NCBI GenBank assembly: GCA_011799875.1
Contig: CM022297.1
Location: forward strand, 70,692,663-70,756,662
Reading direction: 5' to 3'
Source: Thinopyrum elongatum
Taxonomy: Eukaryota > Streptophyta > Magnoliopsida > Poales > Poaceae
Length of the DNA stretch: 64,000 bases
This document shows positions 24,850 to 37,324 of the stretch, piece after piece (the first letter of the stretch is position 1; the number at the start of each line of letters is the position of its first letter). The notes beneath the pieces were generated by a model. The model was not told the DNA's origin. It worked only from the letters and a program-made list of their open reading frames with translations, and did not search any database. The position numbers and the translations under genes were made by a program.

Positions 24850-27800
24850 GTGTCCCCACTCACACTAGATTCATAATGTCTAATTAGCACTTTAAACTTT
24901 TACCCGCAATGGCAATCCGGTGCAGTCCATGCTATGCTTTGTGGTAATTGACTTCGACTTAGTCGAATCTGACAAACTTAGATCCAGTGTAGTCATTGCA
25001 TTTCAAGTGATCTGCCAATCATCTTTCACATGAACTTCATTATTTTGTGAAAACACGTCTTAGTATAATATGAATCACTGGCAAACCTTTGATATTCCTG
25101 TAGATTTGAGGGCCATAGGCGCCACTATATGAGTAACAGTGTTCTATTTGCACAATCCATCTAGAAAAACATCTAAGTTCATAAAATAAAACCTGTGTAT
25201 AGCACCCTCTATTGTTGCGTTCTACGAGACTAATATACTCAGTCCTTCTGCCATGAATTCACCATCACTTAAACTTCTTCTGAGACCAATTCCAACTTAA
25301 GCGTGCCACCATTAATATCATTTATTGAAAGCAAATATTGCTTGGAGCACCTTGAAGCATTGTTTTGTCGGTCTACTACTTACATTCAGCAGGTGTATTG
25401 ATGTTAAAACTCCTTAACACCAATCTCTCATTTTCTTGTATGCAAGAAAACATGTCGCAGTTCTCAATGACATACTTAAACTGGTTGTCCCTGTGATAAA
25501 AAAAATTACCTTTCTGATACTGTTACTGCACAACCTACTTGGAGTATCTGGATGTATCTGGTATTTAATACCATGGACTTAACACAGTGTGGATTGAAAT
25601 CATGTATTCACTACATCAATATTCAATATAGCGCATTTCGTGTAAGAACTCCTTCCATGTGGACCTTGCCAAGTAAAACTCTTTTTGAAATTTTTCATGA
25701 CTAAACTGCTTTAGTAATTTTACAATATGTATTTTGGTTAGCCTCGATTAGAACTACGATCTCCATAGAGGTTATTATGGTCTTCTAAGACAAGGACTAT
25801 ATTGCCTAAGTACTTTACTAAAAAAATTTTCAATGAAAGTTCTTAATCTAGGTCAAGAAATTATATAATTTCGCAATCTAATAATATGTATGCACAAACA
25901 GTGTTATGGGAAGTATTATTATGCTCCCCACTTACTTTTCTTGTATACATGCATCTTTGTTTCTGTCAATGAAAATCATATTATTGATGCAATTGCATCA
26001 AAATAAAGATTCCAACTCCACTATCTTGCTTAAGATAATACTGGATCTCTTGAAGTTTGCACATAGTAGCATCTCTGGATCTAGAAATTAAAACCTTGGA
26101 TTGATTCAAGGTATACAACCTTGATTCTATTTCCATATCATGGGAAAAAAAAAAATCATTTTAACATCCATCTGTGTATAACTATAGCTAAAAATATTTA
26201 GATTGCTAGTGTAATCTGACTGACTTTAAGTATTATTATGACTGAGATAATTCTTGTCATCATCAACTCCTTGATTTGTACATAAACTATTTGCAACAAA
26301 GTCAAGCATTATAAAACTGTGTTTTATCTTTGTAAATTTTATAAAGATCCTCACAACACTTCAGACTTTAAGTTCTTTCAGAGGGTCTATTCAAGTTCTA
26401 AACTTGAATTATGTTGTATAGATACCATCTTAGATTACTTTGGGGTATAGCACTCCAGAGAGTCAGGTGCCCACACACTTTTTGGTATTATGGTTCATAG
26501 TTTGTTTCAACAATATTTGTCGTTCTGCATACCTTGAAGGTCTGTACAAATTTTCCAACCTATATTAGTTCAACTGCATGTTCGAGCGAAGACTCTATAT
26601 CCGGGGTTGTAGAACTTCTGGTATCAGTCTGGTAAGAAAATTTAAAACCAACTTCTAGCGTTTCTTTCTTGGACTTGGATCATGGAAGATTCCTGTGAAT
26701 CTCGTCGAATTGACTGTCCTCCCAGCCTCGCTCTTTTGCAGCAACACATTTCTTCAAATTTCTGCACTGCACAAACACTTCTCGGATGTATCAGATGGAC
26801 CCACATTGAGAAGCCCTTACAGTACGTCACCTGACGGTCTACTTTCATGTAGCTAGTTCTAAGGCACAGTCAGCCTATTTGTCGTGGCACCATGTCACCT
26901 TGGGTAACTGCGCATCAGCATCCTCTGGTTGCTGTTTCACCTCCCGCACTAAGTGTTAGGGGACCCTCCTCTTATTGAGCATTTCCAATTAAGCCAAGTC
27001 TCTAAATTGACATTAGTATTGGCTGAATAATCTCGTGGATCCCTGTCCTACGCAATGTATACATAGTAATTACTTGCCTCAAGGCACACGTCACATCTTA
27101 GTTGAGGTTCTAGGAGTAGCGCGCTGTACTTCTTTTGCTATCAGCTGTTATTTTGTGCTGAATGATGTCTTTATGCCATCCATTGGTGACTATTTTCTGT
27201 ACAATATTGTCTACTCATTCTGCAACATCTTGTTGTTAACCCATTCAACAAGTCGCGTTTATGTCTCCCTTTATCATCTCATTGAGTCATCCTTGGAAGA
27301 TACAGATAAATGCCCACGCTTGTCGCCAACAACACTTTGGACTGCAGTGTGCTGGTGCACTGGAATCTTCTTGACACACTATCCAATCTATGGTTTTGTT
27401 TACTCGTGATGTGCTCTTATGGATGCCTAGAACGGTACTGTTTTGTGTTATACCTCCTCACTTGGTGCAAGTTGCAAGTGATCAGATATCATATCATATA
27501 CTGCCAAAAATCCATCCACTTATGAATTTCTCAATGGCGGGGTTTTCTCACCAGGTGGTGCTTAAAAGCAGTGCTCACACACATAGTGAGAGATTTTTAG
27601 TCTTGCGCACCACTTAGCATCACGGTTTAGATAGTATGTTCCATCAGTTATATCAAGATACTCATAATTATAGCCAGTATCTAATATCAGCGTAATGAGT
27701 TGACTCTTTTGTTCATAGTACATCGACAAATATTGTTCTCTTAGAACAAACTCACCTTGCCATAGTTATAGTGCAGTGAGGCTTAGAGTGGTAAAAACAC

Positions 27801-30088
27801 GTCCTAAAATTAATTATGACAATAACTCAGAGATATACATTGATGAAAAAAGTACCATAACTGTGTAAAAATTTTACAGACGACATATTATTTAAAACCT
27901 CATTGAATTTTTGGTCATGTGAGATCCGTAATAATTTTGCATCGATTCGCGCAACAACATTGCAAGTCACGTCGGATCCTTTTGTGATCAACTGTGGTAA
28001 CACCATCCTGAAGAATTAGTGGTAAACCAAGAGTTTAATAAGAAATTCTCAAGAATCACACTTTACTTGATGCCGACTTTCCTGCTAATATCACTATAGA
28101 CTCATGGTAGTGGTACTCGATTCATACCTGAGCTGGATTTCAGTCTTCTTTTCTCTTCGCCTCTAAACTTTTTATAGTTTTACTTTCAATATTTCTCTCA
28201 CCTCAAAGAAGATATCATGCTACCTTTAAGAGAGTGACTGAGCCCTGAACTTATCCTAGGCATTTAAGTCTCATTAAATCCTTAGGTTTTGTTTCTTTCT
28301 CTTTAAGTTCTCGCATCAACTCATGCTGGGTTCTTCCAAATCTTACGCATTTCAGTCTTAAAACATAGTTGAAACACTTCATTAGATCTAGCAAACAAAA
28401 CCTTCGTTAGATATCACAATAATCTTTAATCTTGTCTTTCTGAAAATTCAGTTCCAAGAATATCACATGACGATCCAAACATTTTGAAAGTTTGGTTTTC
28501 TCGGAAGCAAGGCATATAGTAATGCAATTCTAACTTTTGATTGAATGGACGTGAGTATTGTCATCCATAGCATTAAGCCAAGAGAATTTGAAGCATGGCC
28601 TCTAGGACATTTCCTTCTTGTAACTTTTAGAGGAGATCCTCTCATCTAAAGATTCAACCCAAATAAACAAGCTAATCAATAACAACAAAGTGGTGAATGG
28701 GAGCCATAATTCTACAACTAGTAATGCAGCTACACATAGACGTTTGCCATAATCAATTTGCATAGTGATTAAACTAAATTACTACATAATTGTGCTCCCA
28801 CTCAAATCAATATCTCTCATAAATTGACTTTAAGTGATCCAGATCCAAAACTAGTTCTTAGCCATTTGCATGTGGACATCACTTATGACGAGAATTTGAA
28901 CCATGACAAACTTTTGGCCTATCATATCTCCATATGAACTCTTGTTCCATCTTTCGTGTTCGTTCTCCGAGTCAGAAAGATTCTGCGGAGAACTTCAAGA
29001 AAACTGAGTGCTATATGCATACATGGGTCTGACATCCCGTCTACAACCTCATTCGCCGTTGTACTCATGGGAACTGACGCACTCCGGAAAATGCTACATG
29101 TTAATTAGATGTTTGGCAACACTAGGAAGAGGAACCTTTTAAACTTCATATTTACTATGAAGATTCACCCTAATAATTGACTAGTCTGCGCAATCAGGGT
29201 TGGCAAAAACACAAGGATAAACTATGGGTGCAATTCATAATAGCTGATATGGTTATAGCCCTGGGCGCTCGGGGAGTTCTCCATGACATGTTCAATCTCT
29301 AGTGACGTGACGGATGGCCTCAAATTCATTGCGTGGCAACAGTTTCAAAAAACTGTTTGTTCATGGTGGCCATTTCAGAAAACGTTGTTATGTGCCACAA
29401 AACCTAAAATTCACCCATGCGAATGAATATTATAGCTCCTAGCGTCGCCGCATGGTACACACCTTCTCCTCTCGGGGGTCCTCCGTGTAACGTCTTGCCA
29501 CTGTCACCTTAACTATCTCTATGTATTTACATTAAGGTGCAATCTGTGGCTCCGCCATCATTTTGACGCGTCAGCCACTTAATATTTACAAATATACATA
29601 CATCTCAGTACAAACTCATTATCCTGAGGAAGGCTATAGCACAGTTCATATGCAAACCCTGCAAACCAAGTTAGACGGTCCTCTACTCGGTTTGGCAAAT
29701 TTTAATTACGTGGCTTTTAGGGTTTCCGGATAAACCTTATCTACCTACGTGCACACCATAAAGTGATAATCCTTGTGCTAGATTAACTTTCAGGGTGTCT
29801 GAAAGAGAGACTATTTAAAAATCTTGTTCGCCCGCCACACTAAACTTCGTATAAGACGTGTGACCCCTGAAAGATTATCCATCTCATCACCCTCTTGTTG
29901 GTGTACGCGACAGTTCAATATTCTTGACTGTGGTGAAGCCCAAAGAACTGTTAATGATCGTCGCAACACAAAACCAGAGCCCGATGCCAGAACCTTGTGA
30001 AAGCGACACCACAACCGTTCAATGAAACTAAACGACAAGCAACCTCGAGGAAGAGCATAGCAAGAACACACCCTGCACAAATCACATG
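24850..30088 (-). pseudogene. Decayed copia gag-pol interior (copy B)
   Basis: Parallel to 5060-9934 and 52763-57717 but about 300 bases longer and much noisier. RNase H/reverse transcriptase remnants lie around 25200-26450, integrase remnants around 26640-27300, and gag remnants around 28200-28650. The integrase segment falls largely in a scrambled patch (about 26720-27480) that aligns poorly with the other copies. The 124-codon plus-strand frame at 27035-27409 sits in that patch and is not a gene. No domain is readable as an intact protein. Confidence 0.65.
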
Positions 30089-33000
30089 TGTGACACCCCC
30101 AATTCAATCATACACGAAGAATGGTGACTTCGGATCAGGGCCACGGGAAATATCACAACAGAACTTAGAACACAAATACAAACTACAAGCTTTATATACA
30201 ATCCAGAGGCTGAATACCATCTCAAAGTCGATACACAAGCAGATCATGTGGAAGCAACCAAAAATATCTGAGAGCAGACATATATGTTAAACAAGACTGC
30301 CTTCAAAGGCAAAACACGGAGAACAACCAGATCGAGAGGCAAGGCCCTGTCTGGGACCTAGCTCCTAAACTACTCCTGGTCGTCAGGCGGTCTCCAGTAC
30401 CAGTAGGCTTCGTCGGGGTGAGCAGACATTGGTGTGGCATCTGGCTCCTGGATCCACCATCTGTCACATCAACCGGAAGAAGGAAGAAGAAGGGGGAAAA
30501 GGGGTAGACAAAGCAACCTGAAGTACTCATCCAAAGTTACTCACAAGCATCAGATCTATACTAAGTATGCATGTGTACTCAAGGAAAAGGGCTGTATCTG
30601 TGCGATATACTGGCAGAATGCCAGAGAGAGAGGAAAGCCTAAGCCTATCGAGACTAGCATCTTCAAGCATGCCCAAGTGTCTTGCAGGCATTCAGAAGAG
30701 TAACATATAGCAGTTTATATGTAACAAGCATGGTGTAAGTATTAACGACCAGAGATCCTTCCCCTCGACTGCCTGCGAGAAAGCAATCCCGGAGCCCATA
30801 TCCATTTCTCATGTCTCCATTATCCATTTCTAGTTAAATAGATCAGGATTATAGTCTTGAATTCCGTTATACCGAGGAAACCGGCATTCGAATAGATAAC
30901 TTACTGCAGGTGGACACATGTTTTCCAAACATGCTTGATACTCTGGCCTGACACACCCACTGGGTCAAGCCTGATCTCGAGAGATCAACAACAGACGTCG
31001 CAGCCATACCTAGGCTCAGCAGAGAGGGTCCCCGCCGGTCTACATCCTAAGCACCCGGGGTCTGGGCCCATCCTCGTTGCACTCCAGGCCCGTTGCGCTG
31101 AGGGCTGATATGGCCACCCACGCTCTAGGTCGCCGAACCAGCCGTGCCGCAATGCTGAATGGACGGGACAAGCTTCGGCTGGATACTACGCACGTGATGC
31201 CCATAACTGTTCCCGCGTGGCGTGGTGTGTGCGTAAACAGGCTATTGGCCAACTCAGATCAAATACCCAAAATCCTTAGTGTGTTAGGAGCTCGCGGAGA
31301 TGGGCAAAGACTCATCGATCCTATGACCACCCCGTCACCCGTCTCGAGGAAAAATACGGCAAGCAAGGGCTAGCCACAGCCCTTGAGGGCGGCCTGCACG
31401 CCCGGTCGCAGCCTCGTCGTATATCTTGCGGTGCTCTGGGCCACCGCCCGACTTTCCACATCAACTCACGGGTAACCCTCAGGGCCGACCCGACTTTAAC
31501 AATGGCTCAGTAAAGTCAGGTTAACGTGTGTGGCCATAACATCACGAGGAATCCGAGAATCACCCTACGATGGAATCCACTGATGTAATCGTCAAGGCGT
31601 AATAGAGGAATCACCCTTGAGTTCACACTTGAGTGTGTTTGTGCACGACAGATCGTACGGGAGTGGTGAAAGAGGAATCCACCCTCGATAACCACGACCA
31701 ATGGCTACACACAGAGTTATATCAGTGAGTGCGTTACGAGGTATACCCTCGGCTCGATAGTAGCTCTGTCAGAGCCCGCACAACTAAAGGGGGGGTTGCG
31801 ATGAGTTCTCGATCTCTGGTTGTCGATTCATGTTAAACGAGTCATCGGTCATCAAGCCAAGGCAACTTGGACAAGGTGAGGGGTCACTGTGGATCACTAT
31901 CCAACACTATACTAAGCAGTTTAGGATTAAGCTACGGTTACAATAGCAGGTTACAAAAGCAGCTATGCATAAGATAGGAGCAACCAATTAGCCGTACCAA
32001 AAATCTAAGCAAGCATAAGAGAGAAGGAACTGGGCATATCGGAATGATACAGGCGGGGGTGCATGCATGGAAGCTCTGCGTAAAGAAGAAGTTCTCTTGT
32101 TCGTCATGTAGTGATCACCAGAGCGCATCGACAGGCAGGTTCGTCTCGGGGTCTACCAGAGAAAGAGGGGGAAGAAAATAATAAATACAGAGCCGAAAAC
32201 AAGGGCAATACCTAAGCATGTACAAAACCAAAGCACGCAATAGGGGTGTATATACGCAAGTTATTTAATACTGGCGAAGGGGGGGAGAACAACCGCGAAA
32301 AGTATTCCGTGATAGGTATTTTCAGACGATGTAAAAAGAGGGGAAAAGTTGCATGTTCGCTATGCTAGGGGACTGCAGACGAATGACTGGCGTATTCGGA
32401 TTCGTATATTTTCTGAGCAACTTTCTGTAAAAGTATTTTCTCTGAGGTCGGTAGTTTTCATGATTATTAAAGTTTTAAGGCAATCTAAAATTATTATATA
32501 AATTCTAAACATGGGGGTTATTGCATCTAGCATGCATCTCATGACATCAGCCAGTCAACTGAGTTGACTAGAGTCAACCTTGACGGTGGGGACCGTTCTG
32601 TCATAGACTAAAAACAATTAACCAGTTTTAATTAACTATTGAGTTATATTAGGTAAACTAAACAGAGTTAATTTAGTTAATTAATTAATTGATTTTATTA
32701 TTAATTTTATATTCTACATAAAGGGGCATGGGGCCCATATGTCACAGACCCAAGGGGACTAAGCGGAGCGGCTGGACGTTAGCGGCGGGCAGAGCTGGCG
32801 AGAGGGGTACGGGCACCACCGATCGGGCACGGGGGCTGAGGCCGTAGAGCCGGGCCGCCGGAGACGGGCCACGGGTCGAGCCAGCGGCAGAGGAAGAGCG
32901 GGCGGGGCGCGCGGTCCGGGGCATTTGTGGCCGGCAGTGATGGGCGCATGGGGGCGGGGCGCGCCGGCACGTCAAGCAGGCGCCGGTGGGCGCGCGGGAA

Positions 33001-33543
33001 CGGGGGGGGGGGGGCGGGGCCGGTGGCACCAGTCGCGCCTCGGCGATGCGGTGGGGACGGCGGGCACAACCGTCCGCGGGCGGCTAAGCGAGGCAATGCA
33101 GATGCCAACGTGGGCGCGGTGGCGGGGGTGTCGTTGGCCCATGTCCACGGAGCACGGGCTTGGGACCCTGGGGCAGGCACGGGCGTGCTGGATGGTGAGT
33201 TGGCAATGGACCGGACCATGGCATGGAGCGTGCGATCGGGACGGGGAGAGAGAGGAAGGCTGCGATGGCACGCAGGGTCGATGGGCGGTAGGCAGTGGAC
33301 GGCTGTAGCGGCGCGTACGCGGCGGGGCGACGGCGTTCAAGGCGGAGCCATTACGGAGAAGCGAAGAAGTCAACGGGAGAAGGGGGAAGGGGACATACAC
33401 CCACATGCAGGGTTTTCAGGGCGGCGAGGCTCGTGGTGGCGGCTTGGGGGGAGGGGGGAGGCGTACGACTAAGAAGGTCCGGCGAGGGCGATGACTCCGG
33501 GCGGTCGGTGGCGTCGGGCCGAGGGAATCGGGGTCTCGCTGGT
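30089..33543 (-). mobile_element. Gypsy X LTR, truncated (copy B)
   Basis: Begins TGTGACACCCCC at 30089 and follows copies A and C to about 33543. There it stops about 335 bases short of the LTR end seen at 61475 and joins the Y LTR. The element's U3 start, polypurine tract and pol are missing in this copy. Confidence 0.75.
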
Positions 33544-33548
33544 TCTCT

Positions 33549-36500
33549 TCATACAAGCATCATAATACAAGCCAGGGGCCTCGAGGGCTCGAATACAAGT
33601 GCTCGATCATAGACGAGTCAGCGAGGAAGCAACAATATCTGAGTACAGACATAAGTTAAACAAGGTGCCATAAGATGGCTAGCACAAACTGGAATACAGA
33701 TCGAAGAGGCGCATGCCTCCTGCCTGGGATCCTCCTAAACTACTCCTGGTCGTCGGGGCGGCCTGCAGGTAGTAGTAGGCACCTCGGTTGTAGTAGGGTC
33801 GTCGAAGGGGCGTCTGGCTCCTGGGCTCCAGCATCTGGTTGCGACAACCGAGTATAGAAAGGGGAAAAAGGGGGAGCAAAGCAACGTGAGTACTCATCCA
33901 AAGTACTGCAAGCAAGGATCTACACTACATATGCAATGGTATCAATGAAATGTGTAGTATCTGTGGACTGAACTGCAGAATGCCAGAATAAGAGGGGGAT
34001 AGCTAGTCCTATCGAAGACTACGCTTCTGGAGCCTCCATCTTGAAGCATGTAGAAGAGAGTAGCAAGTACAACATCAAGTAACATCGCATAGCATATCTA
34101 CCCGACGATCCTCTCCTCGTCGCCCTGTGAGAGAGCGATCACGGGTTGTATCTGGCACTTGAAAGGGTTTGTTTATTAAGTATCCAGTTCTAGTTGTCAT
34201 AAGGTCGAGGTACAACTCGGGTCGTCCTTTACACGAGGGACACGGCTATTCGAATAGATAAACTTCCCTGCAGGGGTGCACCACATTACCCAACACGCTC
34301 GATCCCTCTGGCCGGGTACACTTTCCTGGTCATGTCCGGCCCGCTCGGAAGATCAACACGTCGCAGCCCTACCTAGGCCTAACAGATAGGTCAACACGCG
34401 GTCTAAATCCTATGCGCGCAGGGGTCTGGGCCCACGCCCATTGCACCTGCACGTTGCGTGGGCGGCCAGAGAGCAGACCTAGCAACCTCCATTACAAAGG
34501 AAGTTGCGTTACGCGGTCCAACCCGGCGGTGCGCTCAGTCGCTGACGTCTAGGAGGCTTTGGCTGATACCACGACGTCGAGTACCATAACTGTTCCCGCA
34601 TGGTGGTTAGCGCGTATAGGCTCGTAGCCAGACTCAGATCAAATACCCATCTCGTTAAGCATGTTAATTGATATACCGCGGACGCCGACCAGGACCAGGC
34701 CCACACTGTCTCCTAGGTGGTCACAACCTGCCCTGTCGCTCCGCCACAAGAGTAACACTCGGGGGCCGTCGGGAACCTAGGCCCACCTCTGCCTGGATGG
34801 AACCACCTGCCCCTTCAGCCCCCATCTCGAACAGTAACATAGGTAATGTAAAAGTATATAGTATATGTACCCGTGATCACCTCCCGAAGTGATCACGGAG
34901 TAGGAGAGAGACACGACAAGAGTGTAGGGCCACTGATGTAATTCTAGCAACCTATACTAAGCATTTAGGATTGCAGGTAAGGTATCAACAGTAGTAGCAA
35001 AGACATGCTATGCAGCAGAATAGGATTAACCGAAAGCAGTAACATGCTACACTACTCTAATGCAAGCAGAGAGAGAGGAGGAATAGGCGATATCGGGTTG
35101 TCAAGGGGGGGGGCTTGCCTGGAAGCTGTGTCGAGGAGAGAGGGTCGTCGAAGTAGTAGTCGTTCCCGGCAGCGTCGTCAGCGGTCTAGTGTCTATAGAG
35201 AGAGAAGGAGGGGGGAGGAAACAGTAAATACAAAGCAAACAAAGCATCACAAAAATAACAAGGCAATACACGGGTGCCAGTGGTGATCTAACGCAGGGAT
35301 AGGTGATACCGGCAGAGGGGGGAAACATCGGGAAAGTATTCCGGTTTTGACGTTTTCGGACAGACGGACCGGTGGTGGATTGTTGCATGTTCGCTATGCT
35401 AGGGACTTGTGGTGAACGAACGGACTGCGTATTTGGATTCGTTCGTCGTTCTGAGCAACTTTCATGTTCAAAGTTTCTCGATCCGAGTTACGGATTATTT
35501 TCTTTGCATTTTTAAAGTTTTAATAATTATTTTGGATTATTTAAATCAGAAAAACATTTATTGCATCAGCAGTGATGTCATGCTGACATCATCAGTCAAT
35601 GGTATGTTGACTGGTAACCGACATGTGGGTCCCGCCGTCATTGACTGTAATAACAGATAACTAAACAGAGTTAAATAGTTTAACTAAGTGATTAGGTTAA
35701 TCTAAACAGAATTAATTAACTTAATATTTCTTATATTAACTAATTAATTATTTATAATTGTATTATTATTAATTTTTTATATTATTTTTTTCATTTTTTT
35801 TATCGTTCGGGTGGGGGGCACTAGTCATAGGCCCAGGGGAGGCCTAGCGGGCGTTGGGCTATCGGGTGAGGGGCGTGCGGGGGCCAGCCCCGGCGGGAGG
35901 AAGCGGATGGCGCGATGGGAGCGGCGCGGGCGGGGGGGGGGGGGGGCGGCGCTGCAGGCGGTCGACGGCGAGCGGCGCCGGTGAAGGGTGGCGCCGGTGG
36001 TGTAGAGCCAGCAAGGGGGCCGGCCACGACGCGGTGGCTGGGCGGCAGGAGGAGGAGCAGGCACGGCGCGTGCGGGCGCGGCGTGCGGGCCGGCGGGATG
36101 CGGCACAGGCGGGCGGGAAGCGAGGAATCCAGCGGGCAGAGGCGGCCAGCGGGCAAGGTGGAGCAGCGGGCAGTGGCGGCGGCCTCGGCAGTGAGCGGCG
36201 GCTACAGGGGTCCGCGAGAGAGTAGCGATGGCGCTGCGAGCAGGAGCGTTAGCAGCTGCAGGCGGGCGTGCACAGGGACGCAGTGGCGCTAGCAGCCGGA
36301 GCCGGAGCAGGCGTAGGCAGGGAATTCCGGGGCGCGGTGGGCGCGAGTCGCGGAGAGCTCCGGCGCGCGGCAACCGGATACGGGGACGGTGCTGAACACG
36401 GCGGATCCACACGGAAGAGCCAGGGGAGAGGGGAGCAGGGCTCACAGTGAGCCGGTAGGGGTGCGTAGCGGGCTCGGGGAAGCACCGAAGCAGCAGATCG

Positions 36501-37312
36501 ACGGTGATGAATGGCGAGGCAGAGAAGGGGGATGAGGCCGATCAGGAGGTAGGGGTACCGAGCTCGTGCTCGTGGTCAGAGAGGAGGTAGTAGACGATGG
36601 CGGTGGGGGCGGACACCATCCTAGGACGCGAGGAGGTCGGAGAGCTCGCGGTCAAGGCATCATGGCGACGGCGGCGGTTCAGGGCGAGCGATGGGGCGAC
36701 GGGATCGGGGCTGATCCGATCCAGATCGGGGGAAGAGAAGGGGATCATGGGGGGGTGAGTGGGGTGGTGGGTGGTGGGTAGGGTGTCGGTGGGGTGTGTG
36801 GGGATAAGGGAGGCGGGGTGGGCCGACTAGGTGGGCCTGGTAGCCAGTTGGGCGAACGGCCAGGGAGGGTCTTCCTCTCTTTTTCCTTTGTGTTTATTTT
36901 CTTTTCTGTTTTTATATTTTAGAATTTAATTATTTAGTTTTGTAAAATACATCTTTAGCACCTAGATTGGCATATCAATTTAGTCCACAGCGATAGAAAG
37001 TTTAGTGCCCATTAATTAGTTTAATATTTTATAACTATAAAAATAATTTAAATAATTGTTTTTCCCGCGTGTTTTAATATCTTAGTGCATTTAAACATTC
37101 TATAAAGTGTGGTTTCCCACCATAATTCCCTATGAATATTAGACTCATTTAGAACATTTTAGTTTTTTATTTTTGAAAAACTTTTGATGTTTGCCTGATT
37201 TTGAATTTGAACTCGAACCGGTTTCGAACTAACGCGAGATTAGCAAGAGTAATCAAGGTGACATGGCATTATTAGCAGAGGGTTACTGTAGCTTGATTAC
37301 CCGGGCATCACA
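33549..37312 (-). mobile_element. Gypsy Y 3' LTR, lacking its outermost ~108 bp
   Basis: Matches 41578-45354. It ends GCATCACA at 37312, next to a polypurine tract, so it is the 3' LTR of a minus-strand element. The terminal 108 bases present in the other LTR (41470-41577) are missing; instead X LTR sequence abuts TCATACAAGCATC. It contains a G-run of about 15 near 35932-35946 and a perfect stem-loop at 34871-34898. Confidence 0.8.
34871..34898. repeat. Stem-loop in Y 3' LTR
   Basis: CCGTGATCAC, loop CTCCCGAA, GTGATCACGG: a perfect 10-bp stem. Identical in the other Y LTR at 42888-42915. Function unknown. Confidence 0.8.
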
Positions 37313-37313
37313 A

Positions 37314-37324
37314 TTCTCCTCCAC
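37314..37324 (-). other. Polypurine tract of gypsy Y
   Basis: The minus strand reads GTGGAGGAGAA immediately before the 3' LTR start, as expected for the plus-strand primer of reverse transcription. An 8-bp inverted repeat (37331-37349, AAATCTCG/CGAGATTT) lies just upstream of it in element orientation. Confidence 0.7.

Noticed and set aside
27035..27409. 124-codon plus-strand frame as a novel membrane-type protein
   Set aside because: Falls in a scrambled patch of decayed copia integrase; copies A and C have no such frame.
35825..36445. 206-codon minus-strand frame and neighbours to 36292
   Set aside because: GC-rich part of the Y 3' LTR; not maintained as the same frame in the 5' LTR at 43863-44566.
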